Assembly: GCA_028276205.1 (NCBI GenBank)
Contig: JAPYWU010000061.1
Span: 1 to 8,035 of the forward strand
Length of the DNA stretch: 8,035 bases
Direction: 5' to 3'
Source: Dictyoglomaceae bacterium
GTDB lineage: Bacteria; Dictyoglomota; Dictyoglomia; Dictyoglomales; Dictyoglomaceae
The notes under the pieces were generated by a model. That model did no database searches, was not told the origin of the DNA, and saw only the letters and a list, made by a program, of their open reading frames with translations. The translations under genes were made by a program, and so were the position numbers. Shown in pieces: positions 1 to 6,975 of this stretch; position 1 is the first letter of the stretch; every line of letters begins with the position of its first letter.

Positions 1-702
1 TTCAAGGACAAAGTGTATGCTCTTTATCCTGAAAAAATTCCAATTCCATCTAATATCACACTAAAAGAATTAGATAATAGAAACTTCTACGTTGTTATTG
101 GTGCAGATCTCAATAGAGAATATGGTACCGTAGGATCTATAGTGAAAAGAAATGTGATAGGAAATAAAGCAAAACTTATGGTGATAGATAAAGAATTTAA
201 TAGTCTTGCCAAGATTGCTGATTATGTATTTAACATAAAGGATATGTCCATGGCTTTGGATATAATTAAGAAGCAAGATGACGTAGTAGTTATATATAAG
301 GATATAGATAGCGATGAAATAAAGCTTCTATCATCACTAACAAATGCCAAATTCCTCTATCTACCAAAAGAGACCAATTCTTTAGGACTTCAAAAATTAG
401 GAATAAAACATAACAACATTACAGCTGAATGCATATTTGTATTTGGAAAGAATTTAGAAGGTCTAAAGAATCTAAATATAAAGGATGCAACAGTCTTTGT
501 ATTTACACCATATGAAGATGATGAAATCCATAAAGCTACAGTATTAGTCGGAATCTCTAATGGTTTTGAAAGAGAAGGAACTTTCTATAATTTAGAAGGA
601 AAGAAATTAAAGAAAGAGAAGATATTAAGACCAACATACGATACTGTAGATCTAAAGACTTTCCTATCCCAAATCTTAGGAAGAGCAGAAAAAGTTTCTT
701 AA
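1..702 (+). CDS. NuoG-like hydrogenase electron-transfer subunit, C-terminal part (5' end outside window)
   Basis: The reading frame is open from the first base and ends at TAA 700-702, giving 233 residues. The GTG at 13 lies inside the frame and has no ribosome binding site, so the gene almost certainly begins upstream. Seen: a VVIGADLNREYGTVGS stretch, then AKLMVIDKEFNSLAKIADYVFNIK, then a C-terminal EREGTFYNLEGKKLK block. These match the order of elements in the C-terminal molybdopterin-oxidoreductase-like half of NuoG (complex I subunit G), including the late 'GTFTNTEGR' signature. The fragment has a single cysteine and so carries no Fe-S cluster; clusters would sit in the missing N-terminal half. 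Sitting 15 nt before a hydrogenase small-subunit gene, it probably carries electrons between an upstream NuoE/NuoF-type flavin module and HoxYH. The usual HoxU of NAD-linked hydrogenases is short and ferredoxin-like, so a long NuoG-type subunit is a variant. The family assignment is fairly sure; the exact role is inferred. Confidence 0.72.
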   Translation, partial: FKDKVYALYPEKIPIPSNITLKELDNRNFYVVIGADLNREYGTVGSIVKRNVIGNKAKLMVIDKEFNSLAKIADYVFNIKDMSMALDIIKKQDDVVVIYKDIDSDEIKLLSSLTNAKFLYLPKETNSLGLQKLGIKHNNITAECIFVFGKNLEGLKNLNIKDATVFVFTPYEDDEIHKATVLVGISNGFEREGTFYNLEGKKLKKEKILRPTYDTVDLKTFLSQILGRAEKVS

Positions 703-705
703 AAA

Positions 706-712
706 GAGGTGA
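706..712 (+). promoter_or_regulatory. Ribosome binding site that sets the hoxY start
   Basis: GAGGTGA lies 5 nt before ATG 718. An in-frame GTG at 709 falls inside this Shine-Dalgarno sequence and would itself have none, so ATG 718 is the better start. This removes three residues from the longest possible reading. Confidence 0.75.
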
Positions 713-717
713 AAACA

Positions 718-1260
718 ATGGGTAAGATAAAAGTAGCTTCCATATGGTGTGAGGGGTGTTCTGGATGCCACATGTCCTTCTTGGACATGGACGAGCGACT
801 TGTAGAACTTATAAATAAAGGTTTGGAAATTAATGCTACTCCTATAACAGATTTAAAGATACCTGATGAAGGAACAGATATAGGAATAATTGAAGGAGCG
901 GTAGCTACAGACCATCATGAAGAAGAAGTAAAAATGATGAGAGAAAGATGTAAATTTATAGTTGCCCTTGGAGATTGTGCTGTATTTGGTGGAATTCCTA
1001 CCATGAGAAATTATGTGCCTGTAGAAGAACTTCTTGAAAGAGGCTATATTACCACAGAAAGTACAGTACAAGGCAAAATACCTTCTTCTGAAGAGATAGG
1101 AAAACATCTATCAAAGGTAAAGGCAGTAAATGAAGTTATAAAAGTAGACTTCTACATTCCGGGTTGTCCACCTTCAGCAGATGCCATTTATTATGTATTA
1201 AAAGAAATTTTAGAAGGCAGAGTACCCAAGTTAGAAGGCGAACTTCTTAAGTATGAATAA
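718..1260 (+). CDS. hoxY: [NiFe]-hydrogenase small subunit, HoxY type
   Basis: This 180-residue cytoplasmic protein is the small subunit of a bidirectional (group 3) [NiFe] hydrogenase. It carries the proximal [4Fe-4S] cluster that passes electrons to and from the Ni-Fe site in HoxH. Seen: the N-terminal CSGCHMSFLDMDE motif (Cys14, Cys17), GDCAVFGG (Cys87) and IPGCPPSAD (Cys150), which together give the four expected proximal-cluster ligands. There is no twin-arginine signal peptide and no C-terminal medial/distal cluster domain. That fits the short soluble HoxY form and argues against membrane-bound uptake enzymes. Odd: an extra cysteine, Cys11, stands three residues before the motif (WCEGCSGC), where HoxY proteins I recall have a hydrophobic residue. 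ATG 718 is chosen because GAGGTGA precedes it. The gene lies 15 nt after the NuoG-like gene and 13 nt before hoxH. Confidence 0.93.
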   Translation: MGKIKVASIWCEGCSGCHMSFLDMDERLVELINKGLEINATPITDLKIPDEGTDIGIIEGAVATDHHEEEVKMMRERCKFIVALGDCAVFGGIPTMRNYVPVEELLERGYITTESTVQGKIPSSEEIGKHLSKVKAVNEVIKVDFYIPGCPPSADAIYYVLKEILEGRVPKLEGELLKYE

Positions 1261-1261
1261 T

Positions 1262-1268
1262 GAGGTGA
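1262..1268 (+). promoter_or_regulatory. Ribosome binding site that sets the hoxH start
   Basis: GAGGTGA ends 5 nt before ATG 1274. The alternative ATG at 1253 would overlap the end of hoxY by 8 nt, would place this Shine-Dalgarno inside the coding region, and would add seven residues before the conserved MERKITISPVTRIEGH start. Confidence 0.75.
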
Positions 1269-1273
1269 GAATT

Positions 1274-2698
1274 ATGGAAAGAAAAATTACCATAAGTCCA
1301 GTTACAAGAATAGAGGGACATGCAAGAGTTACAATCCATTTAAATGAAGATGGAAAAGTTGAAAAAGCCTTTATGCATGTAGACCAATTTAGGGGTTTTG
1401 AAAAATTCTCTGAAGGAAGGCATTTCTCTGAAATGCCAGTAATCACTGAAAGGATCTGCGGAATATGTCCCATTAGCCACCATTTAGCATCTGCCAAGGC
1501 TACGGACGAAATCATAGGAGTAGATATACCAAGAACCGCTAAACTTTTAAGAGAGCTCATCCATATGGGACAAATTATTCAATCCCATTCAATGCACTTT
1601 TTTGAACTTGCAGGACCAGACCTTATATTAGGCTGGGATGCGGATCCTAAAATAAGAAATGTGGTAGGATTAATACAAGAAAATCCACAACTTGCTTTAA
1701 AAGCAGTAAAGCTTAGAAAATTTGGTCAAAGAATTATTGAACTTGTAGCAGGTAGAAGAATACATCCTACATTTGCAGTTCCTGGAGGAGTAAATTCTGC
1801 CCTCTCTATTGAAGCAAGAGATGAGATATTAAAGGGAATAGATGAGATGATAGAGTATATAAAAGAAGGTATAAAAATAGCCGAGGATTTTATAGAGAAG
1901 AATAAAGAAACCTGTGATAAATTTGCCAGCTTCTCTACAGGTTACATGGGACTTGTAAAAGATGATGGATCATTAGAACTTTATGATGGAAAAATAAGAT
2001 TCATGGATAAAGATGGAAATATAGTGAAAGAATTTAAACCTAAGTATTATCTAAAATATATCGGAGAGAAAGTGGAAGATTGGACATACTTAAAATTCCC
2101 TTATTACAAACCTTTTGGATATCCTGAGGGAGTATATAGAGTAGGTCCCCTTGCAAGATTAAATATTGCAGACAAAATAAGTACACCTTTAGCCAATGAA
2201 GAATTTAAAAAATTCAAAGCTCTTGGAAATGGAAAACCAGTTGAAGGATCAATATATTACCATTATGCAAGATTAATTGAAACCATCTATGCATTAGAAA
2301 GGGCAAGAGAAATTCTTGAGGATCCAGATGCCATGAGTCAAGATGTACTAAGACTTGGTGAAGTAGTCAATGAGGAAGGAATTGGAGTAGTGGAAGCTCC
2401 TCGCGGTACTCTAATTCATCATTATTGGGTAGACGAAAAGGGTACTATTGAAAAAGTAAACTTGATAGTTTCAACAGGACATAACAACTGGGCAATGAAT
2501 AAAGCAGTAGAAGAAGTAGCTAAAGCCTTTGTAGATGGAAAAAACTTAAAAGAAGGAATGTTAAATAGGGTTGAGGGAGCTATAAGATGCTATGATCCAT
2601 GTCTCTCTTGCTCTACCCATGCCATAGGCAAGATGCCTCTTTTAATAGAGCTTTATGACAAAGAAGGAAATCTATTAGATATAATAAAGAGAGATTGA
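1274..2698 (+). CDS. hoxH: [NiFe]-hydrogenase large subunit, HoxH type
   Basis: This is the catalytic subunit (474 residues), which holds the Ni-Fe(CN)2CO site where H2 is split or made. Seen: N-terminal motif SPVTRIEGHARVTIHL; the first Ni/Fe-binding pair in RICGICPISHH (Cys62, Cys65); and the second pair near the C-terminus in DPCLSCSTH (Cys443, Cys446). There is no selenocysteine codon; all four ligands are cysteine. Family knowledge: the precursor is cut after the histidine of this last motif once Ni is inserted. Here that is His449, which would release a 25-residue tail starting AIGKMPL. The uncleaved tail and the protease gene overlapping the 3' end are mutually consistent. The length and the pairing with a short HoxY fit the cytoplasmic group 3 enzymes, most like the NAD(P)-linked branch. 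Start at ATG 1274 (see the GAGGTGA site). The TGA overlaps the TTG start of the next gene. Confidence 0.95.
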   Translation: MERKITISPVTRIEGHARVTIHLNEDGKVEKAFMHVDQFRGFEKFSEGRHFSEMPVITERICGICPISHHLASAKATDEIIGVDIPRTAKLLRELIHMGQIIQSHSMHFFELAGPDLILGWDADPKIRNVVGLIQENPQLALKAVKLRKFGQRIIELVAGRRIHPTFAVPGGVNSALSIEARDEILKGIDEMIEYIKEGIKIAEDFIEKNKETCDKFASFSTGYMGLVKDDGSLELYDGKIRFMDKDGNIVKEFKPKYYLKYIGEKVEDWTYLKFPYYKPFGYPEGVYRVGPLARLNIADKISTPLANEEFKKFKALGNGKPVEGSIYYHYARLIETIYALERAREILEDPDAMSQDVLRLGEVVNEEGIGVVEAPRGTLIHHYWVDEKGTIEKVNLIVSTGHNNWAMNKAVEEVAKAFVDGKNLKEGMLNRVEGAIRCYDPCLSCSTHAIGKMPLLIELYDKEGNLLDIIKRD

Positions 2699-3117
2699 AA
2701 AAGATACTATTAGTAGGATTTGGAAATCCCTTCAGAAGAGATGATGGATTAGGAATAAAGCTCCTGGACCTTATAGATGATAATGTAGAAAAACTTAAGG
2801 TCCAGGAGCTTACTTTTGATATGGCAGAAATCTTTAAAGATTATGATATAGTCATCTTTATTGATGCTTCTATAGAAGGAGATGAAATATCCTTTAAAAA
2901 AATAACAGAAGAAAAGACTTTTTCTCCTCTTACCCATCACACCTCCTGTGAAGAATTACTTTCCTGGACAAGAACCCTTTATAATAAAAATCCTGAATTT
3001 TATCTTTTATCCATCAGAGGGTATGATTTTGACTTTGGTGAGGAAATTTCAGAAAGGGCTTTAGAAAACCTAAAAAAAGGATTAGAATTTATAAAAGGAT
3101 TTCTTGAAAATATATAA
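2695..3117 (+). CDS. hoxW: Hydrogenase maturation endopeptidase (HyaD/HybD/HoxW family, peptidase M52)
   Basis: This 140-residue cytosolic protease is expected to remove the C-terminal tail of HoxH after nickel loading. Seen: N-terminal GFGNPFRRDDGLG, the family's GxGN...D(D/E)GxG motif; by alignment to E. coli HybD from memory, Asp17 takes the place of the metal-binding Glu16. VIFIDAS follows with Asp57 (HybD Asp62 position), then THHTS with His82 or His81 (HybD His93 position). All three metal ligands are thus present. The length is normal to slightly short for the family. The start is TTG 2695, which overlaps the hoxH TGA by 4 nt; only a weak purine run precedes it, so translation is probably coupled to hoxH. 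Its position identifies its substrate. Odd: codons 22-39 contain a perfect 16-bp inverted repeat. The symbol hoxW is by analogy with its HoxH partner. Confidence 0.9.
   Translation: MKKILLVGFGNPFRRDDGLGIKLLDLIDDNVEKLKVQELTFDMAEIFKDYDIVIFIDASIEGDEISFKKITEEKTFSPLTHHTSCEELLSWTRTLYNKNPEFYLLSIRGYDFDFGEEISERALENLKKGLEFIKGFLENI
2758..2811 (+). repeat. Perfect 16-bp inverted repeat inside the endopeptidase gene
   Basis: AAGCTCCTGGACCTTA at 2758-2773 is the exact reverse complement of TAAGGTCCAGGAGCTT at 2796-2811, separated by 22 nt. The arms are 50% GC in a much more AT-rich gene, so an mRNA stem-loop here would be stable. The arms encode K-L-L-D-L-I and L-K-V-Q-E-L residues of the protease, just after its DDGLG motif. 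No T-tract follows, so it is not a standard intrinsic terminator. Its function is unknown. Confidence 0.8.
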
Positions 3118-5363
3118 TGGAAAAAACCTATAAAATAAAAATCTGGGGAATTGTCCAAGGAGTTGGTTTTAGACCCTTTGTATATAGGCTTGCTAAAAGC
3201 CTAAATCTTAGAGGATGGATTTTAAACTCTACAGGATCTGTACATATATTAATTCAAGGAGAAGAAGAAAAAATTAAAAAATTTTTAGATGATCTTATAA
3301 AAGAAGCCCCTCCTCTCTCTAAAATTGAAAAAATTGAAAAAGAAGAGATTAATACCACAGAAAAATTTATAGATTTCTCCATTATTGAAAGTAAAGAGAG
3401 TGCAGGCTTCAACTTTATTTCTCCTGATATAGCTATTTGCGATGATTGTTTAAAAGAAATGAGAGATCCAAAAGATCGCAGATTTAACTATCCATTTATA
3501 AACTGTACTAACTGTGGACCAAGATATACCATTATTGAAGATTTACCATATGATAGAGATAAAACAACCATGAAAATATTCAAGATGTGTGAAAAATGTA
3601 AAGAAGAATATTCTAATCCAGAATCCAGAAGATTTCATGCCCAACCCATATCTTGTTATGATTGTGGACCCACCCTTTGGATAGACGGAGAAAAAGATTC
3701 TAATATCTTTGAAAAAATTGGAAAATATTTAGAAGAAGGGAAAATATTGGCTATAAAAGGACTTGGAGGATTTCACTTAGCTTGTGATGCTACTAATAAC
3801 AAGGCTGTTAAAAGTTTAAGAGAGAGAAAGAAAAGACCATCTAAACCCTTTGCCCTTATGATGAAGGATATGGATATGATAAAGAGATATTGCTATGTGA
3901 ATGAGGATGAAGAAAAAATATTACTTTCAAAAGAAAGACCTATTGTACTTTTAAAAATTAAAGATCTTGGAGATATCTCTAAATATACAGCACCTAACAA
4001 TAAATATTTAGGAGTAATGTTACCTTATACCCCCTATCATCACCTAATATTTGATTATTTTCCCAAACCTCTTATAATGACAAGTGGAAACATTTCTGAT
4101 GAACCCATTATTAAGGATAATGATCATGCAAAGGAAAAACTTAAAAACATAGCGGATGTATTTATCTTTCATAACAGAAATATAGCCCACAGAGTGGATG
4201 ATAGCGTAGTTTTTGTAGAAAATAAAGAATTAAATATTATAAGAAGAGCAAGAGGTTATGCTCCTGATCCCATAAAAATACCTATAAAGATAAAGCCTAC
4301 TCTTGCCCTTGGTGGAGAATTAAAAAACACCTTTTCCCTTGGTAAGGATAATTACGTTTTCATGAGTCCCCATATTGGAGATTTAAAGGATAAAGATACC
4401 CTTAGTGTATATGAAGAAACCATTCAGGAATTTATTAGACTATTTAGAATAGAGCCAGAAATCTTAGTACATGACTTACATCCCCAATATTTATCCACAG
4501 ATTTTGCAGAAAAATTTAAAAAATATATGGAAGTTAAAGCTATTCAACATCATAAAGCCCATTTCTTCTCTCTCCTTCTTGATAGAAAAATTACTGATAA
4601 CATTATCTGTTTTTCCTTTGATGGTACAGGATATGGAGAAGATGGAAATATCTGGGGAGGAGAAGTATTTATAGGAAACTTAGAAGAAGTAAAAAGAATA
4701 GCCCATTTTAAATATTTTCCAATAGCAGGAGGGGATTATGCTATAGAAAATCCAAGATTAATCGCCCTCTCTTACATAACCAAATATTTCCCCTCAGAAG
4801 TTGAGAATATATTTCCCCATGTTGCTCCATTTGAGAAAGAAATAATAAAAAGACTTATTGAAAAAAATGAAAATATATTTTACACATCCTCTTGCGGAAG
4901 AATTTTTGATATGGTATCTGCTTTGCTAAAAATTAGAGAGCATATAGATTATGAGGGTCAATCTGCCATAGAACTTGAAATGCATGCTATGGAATCAAAA
5001 GAAGAAAGACACTTCCCATTTAAAATAATTGAGGGAGAGAAAATTGAAATTGATATATATCCAACTATTGAAAGAATCTTGGAAGAGCGTAAAAGAAAAG
5101 ATATTAAAGACATATCAAAAAAATTTCATAATACAATTAGTCAAATAATTGTATTTATCTCTGAAATATTACGAGAAGAATATAAAATCAATAAAGTAGG
5201 CTTATCAGGAGGAGTCTTCCAAAATAGACTTTTATTAAAAACAGCTATACCTCTACTCAGAGATAAAGGCTTTGAAGTATTCACCCATAAAAATGTCCCA
5301 ACCAACGATGGAGGCATCTCCTTGGGTCAAATTATTTTGGGAAAAGAGAATAATATAAAATAA
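3117..5363 (+). CDS. hypF: Carbamoyltransferase HypF (hydrogenase maturation)
   Basis: HypF uses carbamoyl phosphate and ATP to make carbamoyl-adenylate and transfers the carbamoyl group to the C-terminal cysteine of HypE; this becomes the CN ligand of the hydrogenase iron. All four domains are visible in 748 residues, the usual size. Acylphosphatase-like domain, about 1-90, with VQGVGFRPFVYRLA. Zinc-finger pair: CxxC at 108/111, 130/133, 158/161 and 180/183 with spacings of 18, 24 and 18. YrdC-like nucleotide-binding domain, about 195-380, with KGLGGFHLACD and KRPSKPFALM. Kae1/HypF C-terminal domain, about 395-745, with HHKAH at 478-482, DGTGYG at 502-507 and GLSGGVFQN near 695-703. ATG 3117 shares one base with the previous TAA (TAATG), so translation is probably coupled. 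HypC, D, E, A and B are not in the window and must lie elsewhere. Confidence 0.96.
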   Translation: MEKTYKIKIWGIVQGVGFRPFVYRLAKSLNLRGWILNSTGSVHILIQGEEEKIKKFLDDLIKEAPPLSKIEKIEKEEINTTEKFIDFSIIESKESAGFNFISPDIAICDDCLKEMRDPKDRRFNYPFINCTNCGPRYTIIEDLPYDRDKTTMKIFKMCEKCKEEYSNPESRRFHAQPISCYDCGPTLWIDGEKDSNIFEKIGKYLEEGKILAIKGLGGFHLACDATNNKAVKSLRERKKRPSKPFALMMKDMDMIKRYCYVNEDEEKILLSKERPIVLLKIKDLGDISKYTAPNNKYLGVMLPYTPYHHLIFDYFPKPLIMTSGNISDEPIIKDNDHAKEKLKNIADVFIFHNRNIAHRVDDSVVFVENKELNIIRRARGYAPDPIKIPIKIKPTLALGGELKNTFSLGKDNYVFMSPHIGDLKDKDTLSVYEETIQEFIRLFRIEPEILVHDLHPQYLSTDFAEKFKKYMEVKAIQHHKAHFFSLLLDRKITDNIICFSFDGTGYGEDGNIWGGEVFIGNLEEVKRIAHFKYFPIAGGDYAIENPRLIALSYITKYFPSEVENIFPHVAPFEKEIIKRLIEKNENIFYTSSCGRIFDMVSALLKIREHIDYEGQSAIELEMHAMESKEERHFPFKIIEGEKIEIDIYPTIERILEERKRKDIKDISKKFHNTISQIIVFISEILREEYKINKVGLSGGVFQNRLLLKTAIPLLRDKGFEVFTHKNVPTNDGGISLGQIILGKENNIK

Positions 5364-5452
5364 TTTTGTATATGAACATTCCAAAGATCTTTCAAAAAGA
5401 AAAATCCTCATCATTAAAGAACTCGTATTATGGTAAACAATCTATTTTATAA

Positions 5453-5482
5453 TTGATAAATAGGAGTATAATTTAAGGTAAT
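5453..5482 (+). promoter_or_regulatory. Possible sigma-70-type promoter for the beta-helix gene
   Basis: TTGATA at 5453-5458 is a good -35 match, and GGTAAT at 5477-5482 is a 4/6 -10 match with an 18-nt spacer. A better -10, TATAAT at 5467-5472, has no proper -35 partner. Either choice would start the transcript at or just before the hairpin at 5488. In DNA this AT-rich such matches are common, so this is tentative. Confidence 0.3.
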
Positions 5483-5487
5483 AAACT

Positions 5488-5550
5488 GAGATTATATAAA
5501 ATTTTAAGATTTTTCTTTTTCCCTCTATCTTAAAAACTTTATATAATCTC
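5488..5550. repeat. Long AT-rich inverted repeat (about 23-bp stem, 16-nt loop)
   Basis: The left arm 5488-5510 (GAGATTATATAAA then ATTTTAAGAT) and the right arm 5527-5550 (ATCTTAAAAAC then TTTATATAATCTC) are reverse complements except for one mismatch and one extra base in the middle. The outer 13 bp are perfect. The loop (5511-5526) is pure pyrimidine. No T-tract follows on either side, so it is not a typical terminator. It ends 7 nt before the ribosome binding site of the next gene, so it could be a 5'-leader hairpin; a remnant of a small mobile repeat is also possible. Confidence 0.75.
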
Positions 5551-5557
5551 GAAATTT

Positions 5558-5562
5558 AGGGG
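5558..5562 (+). promoter_or_regulatory. Ribosome binding site of the disrupted beta-helix gene
   Basis: AGGGG lies 6 nt before the ATT codon at 5569. The ideal spacing to a codon that should be ATG, followed directly by a hydrophobic signal-like stretch, is the main reason to place the ancestral start there. Confidence 0.55.
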
Positions 5563-5568
5563 AAATAT

Positions 5569-6975
5569 ATTAAAGCAGTTTTTGTAATCTTATTATTAAT
5601 TTCTCTATTCACTTTTTATGGTTATAGCTTCTAAAATAGAGAGGAAAATGGAAAAACATATTATGTTTCTCCAACTGGAGATAATACAAATCCTGGCACA
5701 AAGGAAAAACCTTGGTCAACTCCAGGATATGGCTCTCGCCAGCTTAAGGCAGGTGATACACTAATTATTTTAGGAGGAAAATACATTTTATCCCAATATG
5801 ATGATGACATAATCATTCCTCAAAATTCTGGAACTCCTGAGAAATGGATAACTATAAAAGGAGAGGAAAGTAATAGGCCTATACTTGCAGGTAGAGATAA
5901 TCTTCTCACAGCTATTGACCTTTCTGGAAGAAGCTATATTAAAATTGAAAATTTAGAAATAACAAGTAATAACGGAGAGCCTTTTAGGGATGGTATTGAA
6001 GCTCTTAATGGTCCAATTAGTAATATCATTATAAAAAATATCTACATACATCATATGGATGAGTTTGGAATAAATATCTCAGATGTTAATGGAATCCAGA
6101 TTTTAGATACAAAGATAAGTTATTGTGGATTTGGATGTGTAGGAGGACCAGAGGGACAGCAAGGTGGCTGGCAAAATGTTTTAATAGATAGGTGCGTTCT
6201 TTCATATAGTGGTCATTATTATCAAGGTGGAAAAGGACCAGGACCTTATGATAGACCAGATGGATTTGGTATTGAACCTTCCAAAGGTCCTATTGAGATA
6301 GCAAACACCTTAGTTGAGCATAATAGAGGTGATGGCCTTGATTCTAAAGCTGAAAATACTTATATACACCATTGTATTGTAGCCAACAACTCATGTGACG
6401 GAATAAAATTATGGGGAGATAATAGCAAAATAGAAAATACCCTTATATATGGTAGAGGAGACGGAAATACAGAATCTACACCTTGGTCAGCAATAGTAAT
6501 AAGCACAGAAAAAAGTAATTCTTCCTTTTTTATAATTAATGTCACTGTTGATGATGAAATAGGTAAAAACTACCTAATGTATGCTCAATATGACTATCCC
6601 GATATACCAATTAATTTAACAATAATAAACAATATATTTTCTGCAAGGGGTCTAAACTCTCCAATATTCTTTGGTAATTCTGTTAAATTTAAGATGGAAC
6701 ACAATCTATTTTATATGCCAAAACATCCCGATAGAGTTATTGATTATTTGGATAAAACATACGGATCAACAGAGATTAATAAAATAGGAAAAGGCAATAT
6801 ATATGGTGATCCATTATTTATACAAACAGCTTTTGGTAATATAGGCGATTATCATCTAAAAGATAAAAGCCCAGCAATTGATAATGGTATTTTAGAGAGT
6901 GCTCCAAAAACTGATTTAGATAATAAACCTCGTCCCCTTGGTAAGGGTGTTGATATTGGTGCATATGAGAAATAA
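5569..6975 (+). pseudogene. Exported right-handed beta-helix protein, disrupted in its signal peptide
   Basis: The frame from 5569 encodes KAVFVILLLISLFTFYGYSF, a clear signal-peptide core, then TAA at 5632, then an uninterrupted frame to TAA 6973-6975 (468 codons in all). The mature part opens with YYVSPTGDNTNPGTKEKPW, the DUF1565-like start typical of extracellular beta-helix proteins. Repeated short beta-strand blocks follow (IKIENLEI, ISNIIIKNIYIHHM, ENTYIHHCIVANN, SKIENTLIYG). It ends with YHLKDKSPAIDNG and a DLDNKPRPLG...DIGAYE tail common in this class. Relatives include polysaccharide lyases and carbohydrate-binding surface proteins; catalytic residues and substrate cannot be named here. 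Two defects: the start position reads ATT, not ATG, and the TAA cuts the signal from the mature protein. The first ATG after the stop, at 6055, lacks a ribosome binding site and would drop about 140 residues of the helix. A caller may report only 6055-6975. Confidence 0.7.

Larger units (their letters stand above)
5364..5557. other. Intergenic region between hypF and the beta-helix gene
   Basis: About 190 very AT-rich bases without a convincing gene. A 26-codon ATG frame (5372-5452) lacks a ribosome binding site and resembles nothing I know. No GC-rich stem with a T-tract follows hypF, so no intrinsic terminator for the hydrogenase operon is visible. The region holds a 10-bp palindrome (AAAGATCTTT, 5383-5392), promoter-like hexamers near 5453-5482 and the long inverted repeat at 5488-5550. 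Confidence 0.6.

Noticed and set aside
771..789. Small hairpin in hoxY: CATGTCC, 5-nt loop, GGACATG
   Set aside because: A 7-bp stem is expected by chance in several kilobases, and the bases encode the strongly conserved HMSFLDMD residues, which constrain the sequence.
1231..1560. 109-codon antisense open frame across the start of hoxH
   Set aside because: It lies wholly opposite conserved hoxY/hoxH coding sequence, has no known motif, and is explained as a shadow of the real genes. The same applies to antisense frames at 70-276, 853-1107, 2749-2940, 6360-6545 and 6852-7052.
4471..4674. 67-codon + strand frame inside hypF
   Set aside because: It overlaps the conserved HHKAH and DGTGYG coding region of hypF in another frame and has no ribosome binding site.
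5372..5452. 26-codon ATG frame after hypF
   Set aside because: No ribosome binding site, no recognisable motif, and a Lys/Ser-rich composition as expected from random AT-rich sequence.
5488..5550. Intrinsic terminator of the hydrogenase operon
   Set aside because: The stem is almost entirely A-T except at its ends and no T-run follows the 3' arm on either strand.
5632..5634. Stop-codon recoding (readthrough) of TAA in the beta-helix gene
   Set aside because: TAA is the least readily recoded stop, no flanking recoding signal is visible, and the start codon is also defective, so mutation or sequence error is simpler.
5618..5764. Alternative-frame ATG frame across the beta-helix signal region
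   Set aside because: Its product resembles nothing, while the overlapping frame encodes a clear signal peptide and DUF1565-like start.
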